This document shows, piece by piece, positions 1-5,937 of a DNA stretch of 5,937 bases (its first letter is position 1; each line of letters starts with the position of its first letter). The translations under genes were made by a program, and so were the position numbers. The DNA comes from Bacteroidales bacterium (lineage in GTDB: Bacteria > Bacteroidota > Bacteroidia > Bacteroidales > UBA4181), in the NCBI GenBank assembly GCA_031287245.1, contig JAITTD010000211.1, forward strand, positions 1 through 5,937. Direction: 5' to 3'. The notes under the pieces were generated by a model. The model worked only from the letters and a program-made list of their open reading frames with translations, searched no databases and was not told the DNA's origin.

Positions 1-370
1 CCACTACGGCTGCCCCTGTTTTGTGGCGCATCCAGTTGCCGTTGGCTCCTGAAACATAGAACAACCGGTCGAGAAAACATTTCATAGTGCCTGCAATGCC
101 CGAATAATAAACCGGCGAACCCAAAACAATCCCATCTGCCGCTTGGATGTCCGGAAGAAACCGGTTCAAGTCGTCGTTGATGATGCTGCACTTTCCATCT
201 TGTTTTTTTGCACATTGCCCACAAGCGATGCATCCGTGAATATTTTTATTCCCGACTTGAAGGATTTCAAAATCAATCCCTTCCCGAATCAATCCCTCTC
301 CAACCGTTTTCAGGGCAATCCATGTGTTCCCCTTAGGGCGGGGACTTCCGTTGATAGCAATTACTTTCAT
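1..370 (-). CDS. Flavodoxin family protein / NADPH-dependent FMN reductase-like (partial, 3' end outside window)
   Basis: This reading frame has no stop and runs off the left edge of the window, so only the first 123 residues are visible. It opens MKVIAINGSPRPKGNT, the first beta strand and phosphate-binding loop of flavodoxin-fold FMN reductases (GSPR at residues 8-11, GNT at 14-16). A cysteine cluster follows: C47, C50 and C53 as CxxCxxC, plus C61. This matches the iron-sulfur flavoprotein-like branch of the family. SPVYYSG at 85-91 and KCFLDR at 97-102 fit the second FMN-contacting loop and the helix after it. Members bind FMN in the cytoplasm and move electrons from NAD(P)H to varied acceptors; the substrate cannot be told from sequence. 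Whether the cysteines hold a cluster or act as a redox thiol pair is open. The ATG at 368-370 is the natural start because it directly precedes the first beta strand. The gene is divergent from pgk. No Shine-Dalgarno is visible. Confidence 0.9.
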   Translation of the reverse strand, partial: MKVIAINGSPRPKGNTWIALKTVGEGLIREGIDFEILQVGNKNIHGCIACGQCAKKQDGKCSIINDDLNRFLPDIQAADGIVLGSPVYYSGIAGTMKCFLDRLFYVSGANGNWMRHKTGAAVV

Positions 371-389
371 TTTCAATAAAAATTCTTGC

Positions 390-420
390 TTGCAAAAGTA
401 CAATAAAAGTTTTACTTTTG
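390..420 (+). promoter_or_regulatory. Putative Bacteroidota-type promoter of pgk
   Basis: TTG at 390-392 (-33 element) is followed after a 20-bp spacer by TACTTTTG at 413-420, a perfect TAnnTTTG -7 element. Both sequence and spacing fit the established Bacteroides sigma-ABfr promoter consensus. The predicted start near 427 would give a leader of about 15 nt. No Shine-Dalgarno precedes the ATG at 442. The A/T-rich leader is normal for this phylum. Confidence 0.72.
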
Positions 421-421
421 C
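392..421. repeat. 9-bp perfect inverted repeat spanning the divergent promoters
   Basis: GCAAAAGTA (392-400) and TACTTTTGC (413-421) are exact reverse complements separated by 12 bp. The arms are themselves the two opposite-facing -7 elements, so the symmetry may simply come from back-to-back promoters. It could also be a dyad bound by a regulator. Confidence 0.7.
393..400 (-). promoter_or_regulatory. Putative -7 element of the flavodoxin-like gene
   Basis: Read on the minus strand, these bases are TACTTTTG, a perfect match to the Bacteroidota -7 consensus TAnnTTTG. Transcription would start about 7 bases downstream and leave a leader of roughly 15 nt before the ATG at 370. I see no good TTG -33 element at the expected 19-21 bp spacing (the region reads GTGCGC), so the promoter may be weak or activator-dependent. 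Confidence 0.5.
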
Positions 422-441
422 GCACCTAAAAATCATATATT

Positions 442-1701
442 ATGCAAACGATTGATAAATTCAATTTTAAAGGCAAAAAAGCCATTGTCAGGGTTGATTT
501 TAATGTACCCTTAGACAAACAGACTTTTGCAGTAACCGACGACACCCGTATTCGCGGTGCGTTGCCCACCATCACCAAGATTCTGTCTGATGGCGGCGCA
601 GTTATCCTCATGTCGCACTTGGGGCGTCCGAAAGGCGTGGAAGAGAAATATTCCCTCAAACACGTAATAAGTCGCTTGTCAGAACTGACAGGCAAACCCA
701 TCCTTTTTGCCGACGATTGCGCCGGCGAGAGCGCAAAAACAAAATCGGCAGCATTGAAACCCGGAGAAATCCTGCTGCTCGAAAACCTTCGCTTCTATGC
801 AGAGGAAGAAGGCAAACCGCGTTTGCCCGATACCGCTACCGACGAGGAAAAAAAGGCAGCCAAAGCCGAGTTGAAACCGAAGCAGAAAGATTTTGCCAAA
901 TTGCTGGCAAGTTATGCCGATGTGTACGTCAACGACGCCTTCGGAACGGCTCATCGCGCACACGCTTCCACAGCCCTCATTGCAGACAGTTTTTCGACCG
1001 AAAACAAAATGTTCGGCTATCTGATTAACAGCGAACTGTCAGCAATGGATAAGGTGCTCAATTCCAACGAAAAACCGTTTACCGCTATCATGGGCGGCGC
1101 AAAAGTTTCAGATAAGATTTTGATCATTGAAAACCTGCTCAACCGCGTGCAAAATCTGATTATCGGCGGCGGAATGACCTACACTTTCGTGAAGGCGCAG
1201 GGCGGGAAAATCGGAAAATCGCTTTGCGAGGAAGACAAATTGGATTTGGCGCTGGAAATTCTGAAAAAGGCGAAAGAAAAGGGCGTGAATGTGTATCTGC
1301 CCACAGATGCCGTCAATGCCGACGCTTTCGACGCCAATGCCAACACCAACACCTCGCATGTAAATGCAACACCCGACGGTTGGATGGGCTTGGACATTGC
1401 CGACGGCAGCATCAAGACATTCAGCGAAGTGATAGCCAACTCAAAAACCGTGTTGTGGAACGGTCCGATGGGCGTTTTTGAGTTCGAGAAATTCTCGAAA
1501 GGCACTTCTGCCATTGCTCAGGCAGTAGCCAAAGCCACAGCCAACGGCGCTTTCAGTCTTATCGGCGGCGGCGACTCGGTGGCAGCCATCAACAAAAACA
1601 AATTGGCAGACAAAGTCAGTTACGTGTCCACCGGCGGCGGCGCTATGCTCGAATATATGGAAGGCAGAGAATTGCCCGGAATCAAAGCGATTCGTGGCTG
1701 A
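442..1701 (+). CDS. pgk: Phosphoglycerate kinase
   Basis: Cytoplasmic glycolytic enzyme that transfers phosphate from 1,3-bisphosphoglycerate to ADP, giving ATP and 3-phosphoglycerate, and runs in reverse during gluconeogenesis. The 419-residue frame is complete and holds the family landmarks in order. In the N-terminal substrate domain are RVDFNVP (17-23), the DDTRIR arginine region (33-38), SHLGRP (58-63) and NDAFGTAHRAHAS (164-176). In the C-terminal nucleotide domain are GGAKVSDKI (218-226), GGGM (242-245), WNGPMGVFE (339-347), GGGDSVAA (375-382) and STGGGA (396-401). It is longer than the usual bacterial enzyme (about 390 residues), mostly because of a charged lysine-rich insert around 121-150, which I associate with Bacteroidales Pgk. 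The ATG at 442 is chosen because the protein then begins MQTIDKFNFKGKKAIVRVDF, as in other family members. A promoter upstream and a terminator downstream suggest a single-gene transcript. No key residue appears to be missing. Confidence 0.98.
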   Translation: MQTIDKFNFKGKKAIVRVDFNVPLDKQTFAVTDDTRIRGALPTITKILSDGGAVILMSHLGRPKGVEEKYSLKHVISRLSELTGKPILFADDCAGESAKTKSAALKPGEILLLENLRFYAEEEGKPRLPDTATDEEKKAAKAELKPKQKDFAKLLASYADVYVNDAFGTAHRAHASTALIADSFSTENKMFGYLINSELSAMDKVLNSNEKPFTAIMGGAKVSDKILIIENLLNRVQNLIIGGGMTYTFVKAQGGKIGKSLCEEDKLDLALEILKKAKEKGVNVYLPTDAVNADAFDANANTNTSHVNATPDGWMGLDIADGSIKTFSEVIANSKTVLWNGPMGVFEFEKFSKGTSAIAQAVAKATANGAFSLIGGGDSVAAINKNKLADKVSYVSTGGGAMLEYMEGRELPGIKAIRG

Positions 1702-1721
1702 TTTTCAATTTGCAACATTAC

Positions 1722-1756
1722 AAAAAGTCCATATCATCAGCGATATGGGCTTTTTT
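1722..1756 (+). terminator. Rho-independent terminator after pgk
   Basis: The arm at 1722-1735 (AAAAAGTCCATATC) pairs with 1742-1755 (GATATGGGCTTTTT) around a 6-nt loop, ATCAGC. The core is 9 bp with one G-T wobble, extended by A-T pairs into a run of six T (1751-1756). It lies 20 bp past the pgk stop and separates pgk from the downstream operon. Confidence 0.88.
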
Positions 1757-1772
1757 AATAAAAAAAATCGGG

Positions 1773-1810
1773 CTGATAGAACAACGTATCATATTACTTT
1801 TGTATCTTTG
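1773..1810 (+). promoter_or_regulatory. Putative promoter of the acyl-CoA synthetase-gpmA-transporter operon, with two abutting -7 elements
   Basis: TACTTTTG (1795-1802) and TATCTTTG (1803-1810) both match the Bacteroidota -7 consensus TAnnTTTG and lie end to end. For the first, CTG at 1773-1775 sits 19 bp upstream and resembles a TTG -33 with one mismatch. The second has no recognisable -33. The leader to the ATG at 1834 would be about 17-25 nt. No Shine-Dalgarno is seen. Confidence 0.6.
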
Positions 1811-1833
1811 CACTTTATTAAATTAACAATGCT

Positions 1834-3468
1834 ATGACACTTCCTGAAATGTTCAGTCGTAGTTGCAAAGACTACGCCCACCGTATAGCCATTTCTTTCG
1901 TCAACGGCGAAACGATGAACTATGCGCAGATGCACAAAGATGTTGAGCGGATTTCCGCGCTGCTTGCTCGTTTGGGGATAGCACAAGGCGACAAAGTAGC
2001 CATTTTGAGCGGGAATATGCCCAATTGGTGTATTGCTTACTTTGCCATTAGTTGTGCAGGGGCTGTTGTGGTACCCATATTGCCCGATTTTCACCCTGAT
2101 GAGATTAACAATATCCTTGAACATTCAGAAAGCAAAGCGATTTTTATATCCACTCGTTTTCAACAAATAATTGCCGACACAACATCCACAAATTTGGCGT
2201 ATATCATTGCTGTGGAGGACTTTTCTCTGCTGAAAGGGCAGGAGGTAAGCCCAATGGCAACATTTGAACAGCCGCAAATAGCCGATTCCGACATTGCTTC
2301 TATCATCTACACCTCAGGAACGATGGGACATTCAAAAGGGGTAATGCTGACACACCGCAACATCACTTTCGATGCGGAGATGTGTCTGCACATTCAGGAT
2401 GTGAACAGAAATGATGTTTTTCTCTCTATCCTTCCGTTGTCACACACTTACGAAAATACCATAGGCTTTATCCTGCCCATTATGCAGGGTTCAGCGATAT
2501 ATTATCTTGAAAAGCCGCCAACAGCAAGTGTATTAATGCCTGCTTTGGCGAAAATACGCCCTACCACTATGCTTAGCGTTCCGTTGGTGATTGAAAAACT
2601 CTATCGCAGTCAGGTGCAGGCGCGTTTTACTGCTAAGAAATGGCTGAAATTCCTGTATGAACAGGTAGCGCCTTTCCGTCAATTGGTGCATTATTTGGCA
2701 GGGAAGAAATTAAAAGCCTCCTTTGGCGGACGGTTGCGCTTTTTCGGCATAGGCGGCGCCAAACTCGACCCTGTGGTAGAGCGTTTCCTTCGCGAAGCGC
2801 GATTTCCTTATGCCATCGGCTACGGATTGACTGAAACGTCCCCGCTTTTGGCAGGCGCAAACCCTTCGCAGGTGCGCCATCAGGCTATCGGTCCTATCAT
2901 GCATGGCGTTCAGGTTAAACTGGATAATATTGACCCAAAAACCGGCATCGGAGAAGTCATAGCCAAAGGCGAGAACGTGATGGTCGGCTATTACAAGGAA
3001 CCCGGACTAACGAAAGACGCATTTACCGATGACGGCTGGTTTCGCACAGGCGACTTGGGCTGGTTTGACAAGCAACAAAGGCTTTACCTGAAGGGACGTC
3101 TGAAAACGATGATTCTGCGGGCGGGCGGCGAAAATGTCTATCCAGAAGATATTGAAGCGCTTATCAACAATGTGAAAGGCGTGACGGAATCCTTGGTGCT
3201 GGAGCAGAAGGGGAAATTGGTGGCAATGGTGCACGTTGACTGGGACGAAATGGAAAAACAGTATCAGCAGATGTGGTCGGATGCCAAACAATATTTCAAC
3301 GACCGAAAAGACGAGATGGACAAGGGAATGGCTGGTTTTGTGGAAAATTTGAAGCGTTATGTGAATCTTCACGTCAACCGTTTTTCGCAAATACAGTCAG
3401 TTGTGATTGTCCCTGACCCTTTTGAAAAAACGGCTACCTTGAAAATAAAACGTTATTTATACACATAA
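1834..3468 (+). CDS. Long-chain fatty acid-CoA ligase (AMP-forming acyl-CoA synthetase)
   Basis: ANL-superfamily adenylating enzyme expected to activate a fatty acid with ATP and then form its acyl-CoA thioester, feeding lipid synthesis, remodelling or degradation. The 544-residue frame is complete. It shows the phosphate-binding loop YTSGTMGHSKG (159-169), HTYE (204-207), the adenine-binding motif YGLTETSP (330-337), TGD (405-407) with the ribose-contacting aspartate, the hinge region GRLK (421-424) and NVYPEDIE (434-441). The C-terminus reads KTATLKIKR (532-540), where K537 is the likely catalytic lysine; this TxTxKxKR form is typical of the long-chain (ACSL/FadD15-like) branch rather than acetyl-CoA synthetase. 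A charged helical stretch at about 470-510 enlarges the C-terminal domain. The chain-length preference cannot be read from sequence. The ATG at 1834 places MFSRSCKDYAHRIAI at the usual N-terminus. The gene is first in a probable three-gene operon, with gpmA 33 bp downstream. Confidence 0.93.
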   Translation: MTLPEMFSRSCKDYAHRIAISFVNGETMNYAQMHKDVERISALLARLGIAQGDKVAILSGNMPNWCIAYFAISCAGAVVVPILPDFHPDEINNILEHSESKAIFISTRFQQIIADTTSTNLAYIIAVEDFSLLKGQEVSPMATFEQPQIADSDIASIIYTSGTMGHSKGVMLTHRNITFDAEMCLHIQDVNRNDVFLSILPLSHTYENTIGFILPIMQGSAIYYLEKPPTASVLMPALAKIRPTTMLSVPLVIEKLYRSQVQARFTAKKWLKFLYEQVAPFRQLVHYLAGKKLKASFGGRLRFFGIGGAKLDPVVERFLREARFPYAIGYGLTETSPLLAGANPSQVRHQAIGPIMHGVQVKLDNIDPKTGIGEVIAKGENVMVGYYKEPGLTKDAFTDDGWFRTGDLGWFDKQQRLYLKGRLKTMILRAGGENVYPEDIEALINNVKGVTESLVLEQKGKLVAMVHVDWDEMEKQYQQMWSDAKQYFNDRKDEMDKGMAGFVENLKRYVNLHVNRFSQIQSVVIVPDPFEKTATLKIKRYLYT

Positions 3469-3501
3469 TTTTTTTAAAACTAAAATAATCAATAGAATAA
3501 G

Positions 3502-4245
3502 ATGAAAAAAGTTGTTTTGCTCCGTCATGGAGAAAGTACTTGGAACAAGGAAAACAGATTTACGGGTTGGACAGATGTTGATTTGTCGCCCACAGGTGTG
3601 CAGGAAGCCATATCGGCAGGTAAAATTCTGAAAGAAAACGGTTTCGTTTTCGGGAAAGCCTTTACTTCCTATCTGAAACGCGCTGTGAAAACCTTGAATC
3701 AGGTGCTGGACGTAATGGATTTGGACTGGATTCCGGTGGAAAAGTCGTGGAGACTGAACGAGAAACACTACGGAATGTTGCAGGGACTGAACAAAGCCGA
3801 AACTGCGGCAAAATACGGCGAAGATCAAGTATTGGTATGGCGAAGAAGTTACGACATCGCCCCCAACCCCTTGGCAATTGACGAAGACAGAAGCCCGCGC
3901 AAAGATATTCGCTACAACGAACTGACAAACAGCGAACTTCCTTTGACAGAGGCTCTTATTGACACGGTCAACCGCATCGTTCCCTACTGGCAATGTTCCA
4001 TTTTCCCAACCTTGCAACAATACGACCAAATCATTGTAGCTGCTCACGGCAACAGTTTGCGCGGTATCATCAAATACCTCAAAGGCATATCCGACAAGGA
4101 CATTATCAGCCTGAATCTGCCCACAGCAGTGCCATACGTGTTTGAATTTGACGATGCCGGCAAGTTGGTAAAAGATTATTTCCTTGGCGATGCCGATGAA
4201 ATCAACAAAAAAATGAATGCCGTTGCAAATCAAGGCAAAAAATAA
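3502..4245 (+). CDS. gpmA: 2,3-bisphosphoglycerate-dependent phosphoglycerate mutase
   Basis: Interconverts 3- and 2-phosphoglycerate in lower glycolysis through a phosphohistidine primed by 2,3-bisphosphoglycerate. The 247-residue frame matches the usual family length (about 250). It has the histidine phosphatase motif LRHGESTWN (7-15), with H9 as the phosphorylated histidine and R8 beside it, and FTGWTDVDLSPTG (20-32). R60 lies in SYLKRAVKTL. E87 in RLNEKHYGMLQGLNK is the expected proton donor, and H182 lies in AAHGNSLRGI (180-189). The C-terminal part NLPTAVPYVFEFD (205-217) and its charged tail are also typical, so it is not merely a short generic histidine phosphatase. It lies 33 bp after the acyl-CoA synthetase and 23 bp before the transporter gene, with no promoter or terminator seen between them. 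The gene carries out the step after Pgk, though pgk is upstream in another transcript. No Shine-Dalgarno precedes the ATG. Confidence 0.96.
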   Translation: MKKVVLLRHGESTWNKENRFTGWTDVDLSPTGVQEAISAGKILKENGFVFGKAFTSYLKRAVKTLNQVLDVMDLDWIPVEKSWRLNEKHYGMLQGLNKAETAAKYGEDQVLVWRRSYDIAPNPLAIDEDRSPRKDIRYNELTNSELPLTEALIDTVNRIVPYWQCSIFPTLQQYDQIIVAAHGNSLRGIIKYLKGISDKDIISLNLPTAVPYVFEFDDAGKLVKDYFLGDADEINKKMNAVANQGKK

Positions 4246-4268
4246 AATCGGTAAAGCAAATTTTAATC

Positions 4269-5792
4269 ATGTTTAAAAATCATCCCAAAGGTTTGTATGC
4301 CTTAGCATTGGCCAACACCGGTGAACGGTTTGGATATTACACAATGTTAGCTATCTTTATGCTGTATTTGCAGGCAAAATTCGGCTTTTCTGCTGCCTGG
4401 GCAGGGCAAATTTACAGCATCTTTATTGCCGGTGTTTATTTTATGCCATTTGTTGGCGGCATTCTTGCCGACAAATTCGGATTTAACAAAATGGTAACAA
4501 GCGGCATCGTTGTCATGTTTTTTGGTTACCTGTTGTTATCTATGCCGTTTTTTTTGCCAATAATAACCATCGGTACGGAAAAATTTACAATGTTTGCGGC
4601 TTTGACTTTAATTGCTGTCGGCACCGGTTTGTTCAAAGGCAATTTGCAGGTATTGGTTGGCAATCTTTATGATGCGCCCGAATATCAAAATCAGCGCGAC
4701 AACGGCTTTTCGCTTTTTTATATGGCAATAAATATCGGCGCAATGTTTGCTCCTACCGCAGCCAATAAAATGGTGGCGCACTTCGGCACATACAATGCTG
4801 GTTTTGCTGTGGCGTGCGTGTCGCTTATTATTTCGATTGCTATTTTTCTTGTATTCCGTCCGTGGTATCGCCATGCCGATGTGAGTTCAAAAAAATCGCT
4901 TGCCAATTCGCCTGTTGTCGAGATTTCTGCAATGCAAATCAAACAACGAATTACGGCGTTATTGCTCGTTTTTGCAGTTGTTATTTTCTTCTGGATGTCG
5001 TTCCACCAAAATGGTGCGACAATGACATTGTTTGCTCGAGATTATACACAGCACTCTGTTTTTGGATTGAACAGAATTGGATTTAATATCTGGAATCTGG
5101 TGGCGATAGTAGTGGCTGTTTATTCACTGTTTAGCATTTTTCAATCGAAAGGGAAAGGCAGATGGATTTCGCTGTTGGTGTTTGTTGCGGCTACGGCAGG
5201 ATTATTTTTTAGTTATTCCGGCGAACTGGCTGAAATAAAAATCGCACCCGAATTATTTCAACAGTTCAATCCTTTCTTTGTTGTTTGTTTGACGCCTGTT
5301 TCGATGGCTATATTTGCGGCTTTGGCAAGGCGCAAAAAAGAGCCGAGTACACCTCTCAAAATAGGCTTGGGAATGTTGGTTGCCGCAGTAGGATTTGTGG
5401 TGCTTGCCTTTGCCTCATTTGGAATGGCAAGTCCTGCCGATTTGCCACCCATCATACAGGGACAGGAGCCAGTCGGATTGGCTGAAAACCTTCGCGTTTC
5501 GCCTAACTGGCTTATTAGCACGTATCTAATATTGACTTTTGGAGAACTGCTTTTGTCTCCGATGGGTATCTCGTTTGTGTCTAAAGTAGCACCGCCAAAA
5601 TATAAAGGAATGATGATGGGGTGCTGGTTTGCTGCCACTGCTACAGGCAATTACCTTGTGTCAGTTATTGCAGGTATTTGGGAAAGCGGAATGCCATTGT
5701 GGGCAATATGGGGCATACTGATAGTTTGCTGTCTGATTTCGGCGCTGTTTATCTTCTCAATACTCAAAAGGCTCGAAAAAGCAACACAATAA
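4269..5792 (+). CDS. POT/PTR2-family proton-coupled peptide transporter (MFS)
   Basis: Inner-membrane transporter of 507 residues, a usual length for bacterial POT proteins, expected to import di- and tripeptides with protons. Hydrophobic stretches suggest about 14 membrane segments (roughly 22-35, 46-66, 76-98, 106-124, 147-168, 175-197, 228-247, 270-292, 299-316, 333-352, 364-386, 413-437, 446-469, 476-497). Family landmarks are ERFGYY (19-24), GGILADKFG (63-71, the MFS loop motif), GTGLFKGN (118-125) with the conserved lysine K123, FYMAINIGAMFAPT (150-163, the PTR2 signature), FNPFF (333-337), and GELLLSPMGISFVSKVAPP (425-443) with E426. Two positions differ from classical POT members. The first glutamate of ExxERFxYY is N16, and the proline after the GTG-K lysine is G124. 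I recall similar NTGERFGYY forms in Bacteroidales, so this may define a subgroup; the peptide substrate is therefore inferred. The gene is last in the probable operon, 23 bp after gpmA, and is followed by a terminator. Confidence 0.9.
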   Translation: MFKNHPKGLYALALANTGERFGYYTMLAIFMLYLQAKFGFSAAWAGQIYSIFIAGVYFMPFVGGILADKFGFNKMVTSGIVVMFFGYLLLSMPFFLPIITIGTEKFTMFAALTLIAVGTGLFKGNLQVLVGNLYDAPEYQNQRDNGFSLFYMAINIGAMFAPTAANKMVAHFGTYNAGFAVACVSLIISIAIFLVFRPWYRHADVSSKKSLANSPVVEISAMQIKQRITALLLVFAVVIFFWMSFHQNGATMTLFARDYTQHSVFGLNRIGFNIWNLVAIVVAVYSLFSIFQSKGKGRWISLLVFVAATAGLFFSYSGELAEIKIAPELFQQFNPFFVVCLTPVSMAIFAALARRKKEPSTPLKIGLGMLVAAVGFVVLAFASFGMASPADLPPIIQGQEPVGLAENLRVSPNWLISTYLILTFGELLLSPMGISFVSKVAPPKYKGMMMGCWFAATATGNYLVSVIAGIWESGMPLWAIWGILIVCCLISALFIFSILKRLEKATQ

Positions 5793-5816
5793 AGGTATTG
5801 ATCCACGTTTATGAAT

Positions 5817-5856
5817 AAAATTCCTGTATGCAAAATTTGCAACAGGAATTTTTTTT
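5817..5856 (+). terminator. Rho-independent terminator of the acyl-CoA synthetase-gpmA-transporter operon
   Basis: AAAATTCCTGT (5817-5827) pairs perfectly with ACAGGAATTTT (5842-5852). The stem continues as TGCAA/TTGCA after a single bulged A at 5828 and closes on a 3-nt loop. A run of eight T (5849-5856) follows. It begins 24 bp after the transporter stop. The A-rich left flank could also let it work in the other direction. Confidence 0.9.
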
Positions 5857-5866
5857 ATTCTTTGTG

Positions 5867-5896
5867 AATCTCAAGAATTGAGGTGATATTGAGATT
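5867..5896. repeat. Inverted repeat with two alternative pairings in the right-hand intergenic region
   Basis: AATCTCAA (5867-5874) is the exact reverse complement of TTGAGATT (5889-5896). Its inner part CTCAA (5870-5874) can instead pair with a nearer TTGAG (5878-5882) around a 3-nt loop. The pairs are short and A/T-rich, so chance is possible. Confidence 0.4.
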
Positions 5897-5914
5897 TATT
5901 TCTATTGATATGAA

Positions 5915-5927
5915 TGTCCTACGGACA
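5915..5927. repeat. Small palindromic hairpin TGTCC-TAC-GGACA
   Basis: TGTCC (5915-5919) and GGACA (5923-5927) are perfect arms around TAC. It is more G/C-rich than the surrounding A/T-rich spacer and has no T-run, so it is not a terminator. It resembles short hairpin elements scattered between genes in some Bacteroidota, but that is from memory and only one copy is in the window. Confidence 0.4.
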
Positions 5928-5937
5928 AGCAAATATT

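Noticed and set aside
143..379. Plus-strand open frame of 78 codons at the left end
   Set aside because: It overlaps the minus-strand flavodoxin-like gene, whose FMN-binding motifs are unmistakable. The plus-strand product has no recognisable features.
823..895. The lysine-rich stretch in Pgk as a possible insertion or frameshift
   Set aside because: The frame stays open and the flanking motifs are collinear. I associate this charged insert with normal Bacteroidales Pgk, so it is a lineage feature.
1702..1833. Possible small RNA or riboswitch between pgk and the acyl-CoA synthetase gene
   Set aside because: The only structure seen is the pgk terminator, and the rest is explained by the promoter elements. 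The leader after the predicted start is too short for a riboswitch.
1789..2124. Minus-strand open frame of 111 codons over the start of the acyl-CoA synthetase gene and its promoter
   Set aside because: It covers the N-terminal coding region of a well-supported gene, and its product is low in recognisable features.
3457..4233. Long open frame (258 codons) on the minus strand opposite gpmA
   Set aside because: It is fully antisense to a clear phosphoglycerate mutase with intact catalytic motifs. Its translation shows no family features, and it looks like a by-product of codon usage.
5258..5650. Minus-strand open frame of 130 codons opposite the transporter gene
   Set aside because: It is antisense to the conserved C-terminal half of the POT transporter and shows no independent protein signature.

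Overview
The window looks like an ordinary chromosomal segment from a member of the Bacteroidota, probably order Bacteroidales. Three things point there. Promoter elements of the Bacteroidota type (TAnnTTTG) precede the first genes. None of the start codons has a clear Shine-Dalgarno sequence; their leaders are A/T-rich instead. The proteins, especially the 419-residue Pgk with its lysine-rich insert and the POT-type transporter beginning MFKNHPKGLYALALANTGER, resemble those of Bacteroidales. The lineage call comes from remembered family features and was not checked by alignment.

Layout. At the left edge is the 5' part of a minus-strand flavodoxin/NADPH-dependent FMN reductase-like gene, cut by the window boundary (1-370). 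A 71-bp divergent intergenic region (371-441) carries two perfect TAnnTTTG elements that form the arms of a 9-bp inverted repeat. To the right, all genes are on the plus strand. pgk (442-1701) is followed by a strong hairpin terminator (1722-1756), so it is probably transcribed alone. A second promoter region has two abutting TAnnTTTG elements (1795-1810). It precedes three closely spaced genes: a long-chain acyl-CoA synthetase (1834-3468), gpmA (3502-4245) and a POT-family peptide transporter (4269-5792). Gaps of 33 and 23 bp and the lack of internal terminators suggest one transcript, which ends at a hairpin terminator (5817-5856). The last 80 bases are non-coding and hold small inverted repeats.

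Function. Pgk and GpmA catalyse consecutive steps of lower glycolysis (1,3-bisphosphoglycerate to 3-phosphoglycerate to 2-phosphoglycerate), although they appear to sit in separate transcripts. The acyl-CoA synthetase activates fatty acids with ATP and CoA. The POT transporter probably imports di- and tripeptides with protons. Together they suggest a housekeeping cluster for central carbon metabolism and nutrient use in a fermentative organism. I see no mobile element, CRISPR array, defence system, RNA gene or other clearly new system. The points worth a second look are regulatory architecture, operon composition and an altered transporter motif.
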